Notes: a model not told the origin generated them from the letters alone. A stretch of 64,000 nucleotides of DNA from Sanderia malayensis (GCA_013076295.1 RQOL01000374.1:2532743-2596742), one strand, 5' to 3'. Counted from the first letter of the stretch, positions 20,787-31,720 are shown. Translations and numbers: made by a program.

Positions 20787-23700
20787 CTAGTTCGAGAGGA
20801 TACAATAACTCAACAGCTCTCTCAATATGCGTCTTTTCGATTTCAATCTTGCTCCTCTAGCAATTCCATCTCTGCCTCGAATTAACTGCTCTACAATCCC
20901 GATATTCCATTCGCCTCTGTTTTTGCTGTCACCTTTGATTAAAACAACGTCTCCGACTTTCAGTTGTTCTTCTTTATCTTTATGTTTAAGATTATGCCGT
21001 TCTCTTAGTGATCGTACATATTCATTCTGCCATCTTTTCCATAAGTTTTCTCTGCATATTCGTAAGTACTTGGCTCTCTTTCTGAGGTCTTTGTCGCTTA
21101 TCCTGGTTGGCTCTGGATCTAGTAGTGCATTATCATGACTTAAGAGCATCATGTTCGGTGTAAGTAAGGGCAATTGTATATCGTCTTCGAGATAAGTCAA
21201 TGGGCGGTTGTTGAGTGTAACTTCGACGTCCAATAATAATTCTTGCAATTCCCCATATGTCAGCTTCGATTTCCCTAAGACCTTGTACATAGCTTGTTTT
21301 GTGAGGCCTATGATTCTCTCGTATTGACCTCCCCACCATGGGGCCTTGCTTAGGTTAAACTGCCAGGTAATAGATTGATTCTCTAAGAATCCTTTGATCT
21401 TTTCATCTGTCATAATCATCTTAATCCATTTCGCAGTGGCTTTAAATGTCTGAGCGTTGTCAGAGTAGATCTTTCTGGGCCTACCCCGTCTTGCGATGAA
21501 TCTTTTCAAACAGGGTATTAGCTGCTCAACTGTTGTATCAGGTAATGCTTCTAGATACACCGCTCTTGTTAGGCTGCAAGCAAAGAGCAGCAGGTGTGCT
21601 TTCCCTTCACCATTCTTCTTTGCCTTATAGGTGATGGGTCCAGCATAATCGACGCCCACCACCTCAAATGGTCTCTCACCTTCTGTTCTGTCTCTTGGAA
21701 GGGTTGCTGTTTTAGGTTTCTCAATGGAATTGTATGAAACTTCTTGCAAGCGAAACAATTCTTTCTCACCTTCTTTGCTATCTTTCGCAATCTTGGAATC
21801 CAATAGTCTTGTCTCAACTTTGCCATGGTTAACGCAGGCCCGCCGCATAGTGTTAGACGATGGCAGTTTGCAACTAATCTCTCACTAAATAACGTATCAG
21901 ATGGTAGATATGTAGGATAGTCCCCTTCCAATCTTCCATGACAGACATATATCCCAAGGTCATTTTTCTGTAGCCCAAGCTGCTGTTTTTCTTCTTTAAA
22001 CTTATCAGTGTTCTCACATTTTGCTTGCTCTCTTCTAATCCAAAATTCGGTGGCTTGTTGCACCTCTTCTGTATTCAATGGTCCCATCTGTCTATTTTTC
22101 TTTGCATTCTGACAATTTTTTACAAATCTTTTCATCCAAGCCGTTATTCTCATCGATTTTCTGAACTGAAACCTCTCTAATATCTCATCTAGCTCATCTT
22201 TGGTTTCGACAGCTGCTTTCAAAACTGCCTTAGTAGGTTTGACTTCAGATTCTGACTCATTACTTGCCACAGTAACAATATCTTCAGGCCATTGCGCCTG
22301 GTATTGCATCCATCCAGGACCTCTGAACCATTCCTCGTTTAATTTCTTTATGTCACATCCTCGACTTGCAACGTCGGCTGGATTCATTTCTGTGGGAACA
22401 TATCTCCAAATAATGTAATCTTTCTCTCGTATCTTCGCGACTCTATTACTAACGAACTGTTTGTAACGGTTTTCTCCTTTAATCCAGTGTAACGCTACAC
22501 AGCTATCAAGCCATGCATAGATATTTGTGAATGGATAGCCTTGTAGTGCTTTCGTCACATTATCAATTAAGTTGGCTGCCATGTGACCAGCTACCAACTC
22601 TAATCTAGGGACTGTTATACCCTTTTTTGCAAGACGCGATTTTGCAGTCACAAGTCCCTGTGAGGTGTCTGATCCTTGATGAACCACGGTGTACACTGTT
22701 GCAGCAACACCATTTATACTCGCATCACCAAATACGTGTAATTCAATAGAATTTATTTCCTTCTCAGCTTGTGGGATACTCCGGGGTATGACAATACGAT
22801 CAGGTAGATTTTTAAGCCATTTGATCCATCTCTTTTTTAAAGCTTCTGGTAACTCAGTGTCCCATTGTGTATGCTCATTACAAATGTCTCTGAAAATGAT
22901 CTTCCCCATCAGTGTTACTGCTGAAACTAATCCAAGAGGATCATAAATCGCTGCTAATTGCTTCAAAACTTCTCGCTTTGTTATTTGTTTGCTGATCTTG
23001 TCAAATGGTATGGAGAGTGTGTCCTTCTTTGTTTCCCAGGCTAAACCTAACAGCTTTATCTCTGTGTTCTTTCTTTGTCCTCACTTTGTTCATCAGTAGA
23101 TGAACGGTCAGAAACCAAATCTGTGTTGTTTTCTTTCACTAACTCTACTTGATTTGAATGCCATTTGTGTAGGGTGAAGGTTGCCTTGTTAAATATTTGT
23201 ACTGCGGTGCTCTTGAGGTGCTCTACTTTCTTGACCGACTCTGCACCTAAGATAATGTCATCCACATAGAGACTTCTCTTTATTTCCGCAACTTCGTTTG
23301 GGAATGTCATCTCAACTTCATCTAAATGAGCCATCAGCACTCCACCTAACAAGAAAGGCGACTGATTCAGTCCGAATAATACCCGAGTGAACCTGTAAGT
23401 TTCAAGCTGTTCCATGTCTCTATCCTTTGGCCAATGAAATCTTAGAACATCACGATCTTGCTCTCTGATACGAATTGAAGAAAGGCTTGTTTTAAGTCTC
23501 CCGTGAGTGTTATAGGTTGAAATCTATTACGTGTCAAGATATCCCAGATTTGGTTTTGCCAGTGGTGGTCCTGTCTCTAGACAATCATTAAGTGATGGTG
23601 ATTCATGGTCTGCTCTGGCTGAGGCATCAAACACAATCTTACTTTGGTACTCTCTGCTGATTCCCTGACCACAGCCTATGTGGCAAGTAAAACTCTCGGC

Positions 23701-24240
23701 TTGAATGACTCACGTTTGACACTTTCTCTATGATCCCTGTTTCCTTGATCAAGCAAAATCTCTTCATATTTTTTGTAAAGCTCTGGTTGTCTATCTAGTC
23801 TTTGAACAAGTTTGTGTAATCTTGCCTTGCTTCCCTTTTCATTGTTTGGTAGATCTGGTAAATCTGATTTCCAAATTAAGCCAGTCTGATACCAGCCTTC
23901 TTCGCTGCGCTCAAGTTGATCTCTAAATTCTTGGTGTACTGGCTCACTTTCCTCTTTACTCTCTAAGCCAAGAACATCTAAGGAGACTAGCTTTCTCATA
24001 ATCAGCAGTTGATGACTTTGCAAAAAACATATTGCTGAGATCGGTTTCATGGCCAGGTGACATGATGACCCATCCAAATGAGGTAAGCTCAGCTATTGGG
24101 TCACCGGGTTTTCCAATTCTTGGTTTGGTTGGGGTTTTGATTTTGGAGTAATCACTTGCCCCTATGATCATATGTACTGGCAATTCATCTTTATCACTGC
24201 TGTCATTCATCTGTACTCCATGAAGATGCTATATTTATTG
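20787..24240 (-). pseudogene. BEL pol region (RT, RNase H, integrase)
   Basis: Sense order along the minus strand. A post-protease segment (24210-23676) is followed by reverse transcriptase with the YVDD active site (23415-23056), then RNase H with a FGDASINGVAA block (near 22720). The integrase zinc-binding HHCC region (near 21890-21770) comes next, then the integrase core with GVDYAGPITY, a SDNAQTF Asp and a GGQYERI Glu (21650-21280). A basic C-terminal domain ends at 20787. The frame changes near 24.2 kb, between 23.7 and 23.4 kb, near 23.0 kb and near 21.7 kb, so no full polyprotein is encoded here. The rest reads well, so decay is recent or partly due to sequence error. Confidence 0.85.
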
Positions 24241-25820
24241 ATTATTTCTTGATATTTGGGGTTAGATATTGTTAGCAATTCTCCTCTGTCCACCTTTCCA
24301 ACCTCTGTCTCAAGACTGAAATGATCACTCTGTAGCTTAACTTTAAATATCTCAACTTTCTTGGTTGTGTTTCCAACCATTGTGTCAATATTTCTGTGTT
24401 CTACTCTGGTTGGTTTTTTCTGTAGTAAATCTGCTAGCTTCGATGAGATATAAGAACTACCAGAGCCAGTGTCTAGTAATGCTCGGCATGTAAATCCATT
24501 GACTTTGACTAGGACAACAGGATAGGTGACTCCCTGCTCTCCAGTTGACAATAAAAGCTCTCTTTGTTCTTGAACTGGGGCCTTATCACATACAGAAGTA
24601 TGGTGCTTTGCTTTGCAAGTTTTGCAGCTTCCTTTGCTTGCACAATCTGAGGCTCTGTGCCCACTCCTTGTACAGTTGAAACAGAGACGTTTTGTACGGA
24701 GTATATCTCTTCTTTCATTCACTTTCTTCACCTTGTTGCATTCAACAGATTTATGATTTGTCCCCTCACAATAAACACAAGATGCTGTGTGAATACCAGT
24801 TGCATTGGTAGCAAATACCTTATCTCTTACTGAATCTGGCATTGGGTTCCTTTCTGTCCATTTATTCAAAGCTTCAACAAGGTTTGGAAATCCCCAAACT
24901 TGCCAATCATTGTCCAATCTCACTAGATCTGCATGAATTCCTTCCAATTTGTCTAAAGTTGCCCTTGCGTATCCAGATATTTCTCTTAACTTGCCCATGG
25001 ACTCTAGGGCTTGGGCGCTAGGAAGAAGCTTTTGATAAAACTCGTGGATCTTTGCTGGATGAGTTCCCCTTATGTGAGGTAAATTTAAGATAATTTGAAC
25101 ATGTGCATTTATAACCTCACTTTCTTTCCCATATTTTGCTTGCAAGATTTTCTTAGCTCGCTCATATCCCTCTGCATCATGATTTAGATTTTCTATCAAG
25201 GGTCTTACTTTAGGCTCAATGAATTCTTTTAGGTAGTTGAATTTGGTTACCTGATCAATATTTTGCTTGTCAACCTCTGTTTTGAATTGATTCCAGAATC
25301 GGAACCAATCAATATGTGTTCCCTTGAATTTTGTTATCTCTAGTTTGGGCAACTTTACTGTGACTGGTCTGCTCGCTACTTCCATTTTTGTTTGTCCTCT
25401 GGTTGCAATTAGTTGTTTTTCCATCTCAAATCTCTGTTGGAGTTTCATTTTTTCCAAGGATATTTCTTTCTCGTATTCTTGTTCTTTTTCTTGTTGTTTA
25501 TTTTTCTTATCGTTTTCTTCAAATCCTCTGATGGCTGTTTGTAATCTCTCTAGCAATGGTTCGAATTGCTTTTGTTTCTCGCTGATACATTTCCGCCAGT
25601 TTCTCACTTCCTGTGGTTCTTCCTCCGCTTGTATTTTCAATTCTTGAATATTTAATTTTAGTTCTTCAATCTCCTCAAGTTTTGATTCGTATGCTTTAAT
25701 CTGTCTTGTAATCGATTTTCTCTCATTCTTCTCGATGATTTCTTCAGTTTCTTCTCCCAGAAACTCTAAAAAACGGAGCTTTCCGTCGATGTTTTTAACT
25801 GCATTTGTTAACTCTGCCAT
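24207..25820 (-). CDS. BEL gag and protease
   Basis: A 537-codon ORF starts 80 bp inside the primer binding site (MAELTNAVKNIDGKL). The first half is a charged coiled coil (about residues 1-140). A capsid-like region follows (LPKLEITKFKGTHIDWFRFW, about 155-175). Two zinc knuckles lie near residues 380-415: CFNCTRSGHRASDC and a CKTCKAKHHTSVC variant. An aspartic protease active site, LLDTGSGSSYIS, lies near residue 450. The ORF runs out at a stop shortly after the protease, where the downstream pol segment continues in another frame. Gag would package RNA and the protease would process the polyprotein. Confidence 0.88.
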   Translation of the reverse strand: MAELTNAVKNIDGKLRFLEFLGEETEEIIEKNERKSITRQIKAYESKLEEIEELKLNIQELKIQAEEEPQEVRNWRKCISEKQKQFEPLLERLQTAIRGFEENDKKNKQQEKEQEYEKEISLEKMKLQQRFEMEKQLIATRGQTKMEVASRPVTVKLPKLEITKFKGTHIDWFRFWNQFKTEVDKQNIDQVTKFNYLKEFIEPKVRPLIENLNHDAEGYERAKKILQAKYGKESEVINAHVQIILNLPHIRGTHPAKIHEFYQKLLPSAQALESMGKLREISGYARATLDKLEGIHADLVRLDNDWQVWGFPNLVEALNKWTERNPMPDSVRDKVFATNATGIHTASCVYCEGTNHKSVECNKVKKVNERRDILRTKRLCFNCTRSGHRASDCASKGSCKTCKAKHHTSVCDKAPVQEQRELLLSTGEQGVTYPVVLVKVNGFTCRALLDTGSGSSYISSKLADLLQKKPTRVEHRNIDTMVGNTTKKVEIFKVKLQSDHFSLETEVGKVDRGELLTISNPKYQEIINKYSIFMEYR

Positions 25821-25900
25821 GCTTGGCGAAACGAGACGACGAGGGCCTAAGCCGACTCAAATTCACTCACTGAAATATTTGAAAATCTCACGAATAATTC

Positions 25901-25917
25901 TCCCATCTGGGGTGCCA
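25901..25917 (-). other. BEL primer binding site
   Basis: Three bases inside the 5' LTR the sense strand reads TGGCACCCCAGATGGGA. It begins with TGG, as needed to pair with the CCA end of a tRNA. I did not assign the tRNA species. Confidence 0.7.
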
Positions 25918-25920
25918 CTT

Positions 25921-26132
25921 TGTCGAGATCTTCGCTGTGAAATGACAACAATAAACTCACGACAGTACGATTTTTGCTTATAATTGTAACAACGAAAACA
26001 ACAGCTTTGAATAATAATACTCTCAAGATCGTAAAAAGCAACTAAAAAAATCACAGTTGGCTTAGTCCCTAAAAAAAGGTCACATAAGCGTAAAAAGTCA
26101 GCAAGTTCGGGGGGTCACCTCAGTTCTTCACA
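25921..26132 (-). repeat. BEL 5' LTR
   Basis: 212 bp, identical by eye to the 3' LTR. It contains no TATA-like box that I would defend. Confidence 0.92.
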
Positions 26133-26136
26133 ATTG
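26133..26136. repeat. BEL target site duplication, right
   Basis: ATTG immediately after the CTTCACA end of the right-hand LTR, identical to 20369-20372. Confidence 0.8.
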
Positions 26137-28908
26137 CTGCATGGTTTTCTCTTTGGAAGACAGGTATTGCCTCTGTTCGTTTGGGCCCTTTTCCTCAAGT
26201 TCACCATGCTCACAGTAATCATGGTCATCACATATGTGGTGTAACAGACGACTCCATAGCAATTTCAATTTCAACTCACTCCCCTCACAACTTCTGCAAC
26301 AATACCAAAAGTGATTCCTTATAGGTGCAATCCATGGTGCCAGATCTTCATTACCTTTTTTTTAGCAAGCTATAAGTGAAAAGTTTGGCATGAAGTTTTG
26401 AAATAAGGATAAAAATAACAAATTTCATATGAAACATGCATTTCCATTATCCATATAGATTTTTTGGTGGCATGTATACATTTGTTAGAAAAAGAACTGT
26501 CCTTACCACTGTGAGCTTCTTTGACAACTTTGAAGATTTATGCCAGACATCAAGGCTATGAAATAGCTTGGAAAATTCAGTGTGGTTCCCTGCAGTTAAA
26601 ATGGAAACATCACTTTTTCTATATTTTCTATCTTGCACAGCATCTTTTAAATTGAAATGGAAGGGGGAAGATGCTACAGCCTAATGAACTCCCCCGTTTC
26701 CTGACCAAAACTTTACGAGATGTAGTAGCTAGTGAGTCATTTAAAAAACTCCAGAGAGTACACCATCATTCAATAGGCACTGAGTAAAAAGATAAATTTG
26801 TGAATAAAAACATACGCATAAGTTTCGATATGCTGCTATGTGCATCAGTGCAAACCTCACTAACCAAGCCATCCAACTTGTTAAGTACCCAGTTCATGCA
26901 CTTGACAAATAAATGTACCTCCAGGCGGGTTGATTTGAGATTAACCTGTAAACAATGATACAGTGTTAATTTCAGAATATTGTACAATTTTATGAATATT
27001 TATGAAAATATAAGTTTATTATGGAAATCAAAGAGACATTGTTTACTTTTCATCCATTTAGAGTGCAAAAGGGGTTTAATCATATTTACTTAGCTGAATT
27101 CTAAAGAGAAAACTTAGATATATACTGCACCTCTCTTTTATCGCCAACTTCCATTGTTATTAATTTCTTTGTTGCATAGTCCATGACTGTATAACTGCCT
27201 TTAGTGGCACTGAAGCCTGGCGAATCCATCCTTCCATCCCACCACAATATAATATTCGACTCTCCTTCTCTCATTTCATCTACAATCTTTTCTCGCAACT
27301 CGTTGAATTCCTGGTCAACTGCAGTAGAGACATATAACCGCTGGTTCCGGTAGAAACTCGATGGGGAACAATTTCCAATATTTGCAAAGTTGCAGAACCG
27401 TCTGAACTGATTAATTTGCCCACCAGACAGAAGTAATGCACCTTCAATTATGTAATTTAAGGCCAGGCCAGATGCATAAAATGCACTTGAGTACCATATG
27501 CCTCGATGACCATCGCCACAGAACCACTCAAGCTTTGTGCAGAAACCACACATTTTGTGACGGATTTCAATAATTTGGCTATTGCAATTGCTCTCACCGC
27601 ATTTATCGCCAACAAGAGCTTTCAATTGGTTGACGGATGAAAAACATTTTGCCTCCTCAATAACTTTTATTTCATCATGCAAATCACCAGACTGGCAGTG
27701 TGAGTAAGTTCCAGTACTTGGTATTGAACTGTCCTGCTTGCTGATATTTTCTGAGGATTCACCACTGATACTTTCTACAATTTCTGAAGAAATGATTTCA
27801 AAACCGGTTGGGTTTTCCCTCTCGTTGATGATGTCCTGCACAAATGATTCTTCTTCCTCATTTAAATAACAGTTATCATCCATCTCTTCTGATCCTGCAG
27901 GAATTACTGGTTGCGTGATAACAGGTTGTGCAACATCCAGCTTGTGTGTACATGGTGTTGATTGTGCAACGTTTGTAAAGTTTAATCTCTTTTTAGGTGT
28001 CTCGGTGACAATCAAATCTTCTGAAATACTGAAAAGAAACAGCGTGGAATAAGACATTTTTAGGAACAGTGGAATATCTAAGAATTTTCATTGAGTCAGT
28101 CAAATCTGGCACAATTTTTCTAAAAGATACTGGTAAACAATGAAGACATAAATTGATTAGTACCTGGTTGGCATTAGTTCATCGTCAAGTAATTCTTCAT
28201 TGATTTCATCACCCATTTCATCATCTTCAAGTAATTCTTCATTAGCTTCCTCATGGTCATCATCGTAATTCTCAGAACAAGGAACAGAGAAATCGTTCCT
28301 ACTGCTTCTTCTATGCAGGTGTTTAATCAAATTCGATTTTGTAGATTCTGCTATAGCCCTGAAATGAAGAAAATAAATCTTTGTTAAATTATTGCCAACA
28401 TAAAAGTTCCAGTAGCATATCTAACCCAAGGCAAGGGCTGCGCTTCAGAAACAAGATGTGCCATTTTGAAAAGGGAAATTTAATGTTTCTTGATAATTGT
28501 GTTGATCATAAATCAATGGCACAGAGATAACATTGGAATAGTAATGAAATTAGGATGGTACGTACCCTGAAGTCTCTTTCCATACAGGTATCGAGCTCCC
28601 ATCACGTTTTTTTGCCCATTTCCTTCTTGTCTTCACGGATAAAGTTTCAGCAACAACAGGCCTAATGTTGGCAAAAATCCATTCCATGGTTTCTCCATAT
28701 GAATCGAAATGAAATCGCTTTTTTATTCCATCATATTCCTCACATAACTTCTTCGCTCTATCACCATATCCAAGGTGTATCTGGTATACCTTTCCAGGTC
28801 TCTTTCCAGGTTTCAAACGTTTGGCAGCTTTTCTTGGCGGAGAACAAAGCTGAGGATCACTGTCCGCCATTTTCAAGCTCACTGATTTCACGCACGAGAA
28901 AGACTGTT

Positions 28909-28975
28909 CACGTGAAAAAATTACATCTTCCCTTTGCGCTTCTCTGATTGGTTAATAAACCAAATCTATTTTTAG
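28909..28975 (-). promoter_or_regulatory. shared box pair upstream of transposase
   Basis: Reading leftward, TAAAAATAGAT lies about 95-105 bp before the ATG at 28870 and TTCACGTGAA about 40 bp before it. Order and spacing mirror the boxes before the ballast gene at 17.75-17.82 kb. Both start codons also share an AAAATGGCG context. Confidence 0.5.
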
Positions 28976-29623
28976 CATGTGCACAGGCACACCTTTTAAC
29001 CTGGCACATTCCCTTTAATGAAGGAGAGGAAATATATCTGTTAAGTGTTAATTGACTGCTCTATTCTTGCAAGAGGAGAATTAAAGACCATTGTGTGAGA
29101 AATAAAGTTTGTGAAATATATACTTACATAAGGTGTGCAAAAAAAGTGTGAATGTTGAGTTGCTTTGAAGAGAAAAAATTGCATAAGAAAAATGAAAATT
29201 GAGACAAAAATGTTATAGGCAGTTGTTTATTGTGTCCACAGCAAAATATTCCTGACAAAGGAGAAGTAAAGGCAGTTGGAAGAGAAACAAAGTTTGCAAA
29301 ATGCTTTTCAAGGTGTATGTAGAGAAAAGTTGAATGTTGAATTGCCTGCAAAAGAGAAATTGCATTAAAAAAGTTAAAAATGAAACTAAAATGTTATTTA
29401 AAGTTAGTTGTAGTGTTAATATGTGTCTTGTGCTTATTTGTGTCATGTGTGAATGTTTTAAAATATATATTTCGTTCATAATTGTAGAAATGAAATATAG
29501 CGTATACTTACGTTGAAAAATTTTGGTGCTGCAGTGGGGTTGAAAAAAATTTTTTTCCTGTTTACGGACGGTCTTGGCGCAAAAGAAATTTTAAAATTTC
29601 CGCCCTAATTTAATAGGTAGGAG
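28976..29623. repeat. degenerate tandem repeat and flank
   Basis: From about 29080 to 29410 two diverged copies of a unit of about 180 bp can be seen. Both contain AAAGTTTG.(A)AA, GTTGAATGTTGA or GTGAATGTTGAG, GAGAAA..TTGCAT and AAAATGTTA. The rest is AT-rich with no recognised gene. Just outside the transposase promoter, the minus strand reads TTAAAGGGAATGTGCC (near 29000-29015), a possible TTAA-flanked transposon end. Confidence 0.4.
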
Positions 29624-29829
29624 ATGAGTAGCCTCTGTTCGGCGCCGCGCCTCGGTGTTGCTTCGTTTATGATTCTTGTTGCAATACTGTTGGCCTACAA
29701 ATTCGATTCTTTTCGACGAAGAGATGATTCTGTTCGTAATCAATTGTTCGAACAGGAACGGTTAGAAGATTCACTTGTAATGATGCCTGGCTCCAGGCCA
29801 GGCGAATATCCAGGCTCTCTAAAGACCAA
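29624..29829 (+). CDS. possible first exon, signal-anchor protein
   Basis: ATG at 29624 opens MSSLCSAPRLGVASFMILVA, a basic/polar start followed by a hydrophobic stretch (about residues 11-26) like a signal anchor. A charged stem follows, rich in R, E and D, up to GEYPGSLKTK. A GTTAGT donor then follows at 29830. The segment is GC-richer than its surroundings. No family is recognised and no downstream exon is identified in the following repeats, so this is a candidate only. Confidence 0.35.
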
Positions 29830-30484
29830 GGTTAGTTTTTCCATATTGTTGTATCATTATTTTTATTACTTTAATCGGAGAAACTTTCGCGGGAAGAAAG
29901 CTTCGCGTTTTGGCCAAAATTCGCGAAAGTTTATTCTTGATAAAAATTTTAAAATTGGAATGTCGCGAAATTTATGAAAAAGTTTCACTTTGAATTAAAA
30001 CTACTTCAAGGTTTCTGTTAAACGTTTCTGTTTAGACTTGGAATTCACGAAAGTTCATTCTCGCAAAATATCCGATTTTTTCTAAAACGCGAAAGTTAAT
30101 TCTACAAATGAAAAAACTGAGATTTGCCAACACATGCTATAAAAATATATATAATGTCTTCTTGTGTTTAAGGTGCTCAAACATGAAGTGAATGCTTGTT
30201 GTGTGTGAACATTCCTTGTGAATATTACTATAATCAGGTGAGTTCATGTTAATATTTGTTAAGTTTGATATGAAGATCATTTGCTCACAAAGAAGGACAG
30301 TGTCTGCTTTGCAGTCATCTTTTTTGAAGATTAAGTTAGAAATAGAAGCATTACATATTAGCATAAGGATATACATAAGGATATACATAAATAATATACA
30401 TCAATATAAATACATAAACATATACATAAATATACTATACATAAATATACTATACATAAATATATAGACATAGATATAGACTTG
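29830..30484. other. no gene; AT-rich with simple repeat
   Basis: 30360-30480 is a degenerate ATACATAAATAT simple repeat. The remainder is AT-rich and would be intron if the 29624 exon is real. Confidence 0.5.
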
Positions 30485-31720
30485 CCATCTTCAAAAACAT
30501 CTCAAGACCTCAAGCAGACAGAATAAGAAAGGACATAACCAAGTATTTCAAACAGCACGGCCTCAACATCACCATACAACCTTAAGATAGTCAACTACCT
30601 GGACGTTACATTCAACCTCACAAACGAATCATATTACCCCTACCGAAAGCCAAATAACCTACCACTCTACATCAACACAAAGTCAAATCAACCACCCAAC
30701 ATAATCAAACAACTTCCTGCCGCCATCAACCGTAGAATTTCCGACATTTCCTGCAACGAAACTGAATTCAACAAAGCCAACCCACCTACGAAACGCCCTG
30801 AAATCCAGCGGATACGACCAGCCTTTGACATACAACAACAACAACAACAACAACAGCAACAACCCAACAAGGAAGAATAGAAAGAGAAACATTATCTGGT
30901 ACAACCCCCCCTACAACAAGAATGTACAGACCAACATCGGCAAAACTTTCCTCAAACTCATCCATAAGCATTTCCCGAAGAATCATAAGTTCACAGAATT
31001 TCAACAAAAACAACCTGAAATTAAGTTACAGCTGCACGGAAAACATGGAAACAATAATCAGCAAACATAACAAGAAAATAACGAACGAAAGCCCCCACCA
31101 CCTCTGACAACACATGCAACTGCCGCAAGAAAGAAGAATGCCCACTAAACAACAACTGCCTCACTTCAAGCATCATATACAACGCCCACGTCACGACCAA
31201 CGAAGACACGACAGGGAGGGACTACATCGGCTTGACAGAAGGAACTTTTAAGAAACGGTTTACGCAACACAGACAGTCATTTCGGAACCAAAAATACGCC
31301 AACAGCACTGAACTCTCCAAATACATATGGGAACAAAAAGAGACATGAACAAAGCCTACAATAGACAATGGACCATCATCACCTCTGCCAAAGCCTACAA
31401 CAACATTTCAAAACGGTGTGACTTATGTTTGACTGAGAAACTGCACATTATTAAAGGAAACAATGACTTACTACTTGAACAAAAGATCTGAGCTGATATC
31501 GAAATGCCGACGACGAAAACAAGTTTTATCTAATGAACAATAGGACACCAAGTAACCAATGATCAATAGGACGCTAATAAATAATTAAAAATAGTTTCTT
31601 TTGTCTTAAATTAGCACCTCTTCTAAATAAGTATTACTGTAATGTGGATATTTTCATTGATATAGTCTGTCTGACGAGTGCGCAAGCACGAAACTCGGAG
31701 TCACAGAAGAGCATGTCTAC
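30485..31720 (+). mobile_element. Penelope-like element, 5'-truncated
   Basis: The piece opens with the end of a Penelope-type reverse transcriptase (AIFKNISRPQADRIRKDITK; then IVNYLDVTFNLTNESYYPYR, KPNNLPLYI and QLPAAINRRISDIS). After a CAA-repeat linker it carries a GIY-YIG endonuclease region: TCNCRKKEECPLNNNCLTSS, then DYIGLTEGTFKKRFTQHRQS and FRNQKYANSTELSKYIW. A KRCDLCLTEKLHII zinc-like tail follows. Several frame changes show it is dead. The RT catalytic core upstream is missing, so this is the usual 5' truncation. The 3' region holds a hammerhead ribozyme, as known for this class. Confidence 0.85.
31664..31709 (+). ncRNA. hammerhead ribozyme (type I) in Penelope-like element
   Basis: All core elements are present in order. 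Stem I 5' TCTGT is at 31666-31670, the invariant CTGACGA at 31671-31677, and stem II GTGC/GCAC with a GCAA loop at 31678-31689. GAAA follows at 31690-31693, with a minimal stem III (AC/GT, loop TCGGA). The cleavage triplet GTC is at 31700-31702, then stem I 3' ACAGA at 31703-31707, which pairs with TCTGT. Predicted self-cleavage is after C31702. The very short stem III is typical of the hammerheads described in Penelope-like elements and retrozymes. Confidence 0.85.

Larger units (their letters stand above)
20373..26132 (-). mobile_element. BEL/Pao LTR retrotransposon, 5760 bp
   Basis: Complete element in minus orientation with 212-bp LTRs, a primer binding site, gag with zinc knuckles, protease, RT, RNase H, integrase, a polypurine tract, and ATTG target duplications. 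The order protease-RT-RNaseH-integrase and the gag and RT flavour place it in BEL/Pao. The two LTRs appear identical by eye, which implies a recent insertion. The pol frame is nevertheless interrupted in several places between about 24.2 and 21.7 kb. It sits inside an exon of the Kolobok-like transposase. Confidence 0.93.
19699..28870 (-). pseudogene. Kolobok-like DDE transposase, split by BEL insertion
   Basis: Multi-exon gene read leftward from ATG at 28870 (MADSDPQLCSPPRKAAKR). Exons lie near 28566-28870, 28165-28360, 27131-28028 and 26815-26946, then near 26510-26595. A further exon, 26133-26370, continues at 20289-20372 beyond the retrotransposon, followed by 19972-20200 and 19699-19880. 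Key blocks are WWDGRMDSPGFSATKGSYTV (first Asp), EVCTDAHSSISKLM (second Asp), SLDVWHKSSKLSKKL, IRNHFWYCC, and RNRHTGMLE joined to VFHSLILEYCPKRIGY (Glu). These blocks match Kolobok-superfamily transposases; the N-terminus is not a recognisable THAP finger. Removing the BEL element and one ATTG leaves the frame continuous, apart from one TAA after DPKWLK (about 20328). The convergent ballast gene ends 17 bp away. Confidence 0.75.

Noticed and set aside
20827..25983. Plus-strand ORFs within the BEL element
   Set aside because: Antisense shadows of gag and pol.
20369..26137. 5-bp AATTG duplication for the BEL element
   Set aside because: A 5-bp reading would make the LTR start with GTG in the sense direction. 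TG..CA ends fit only a 4-bp ATTG.
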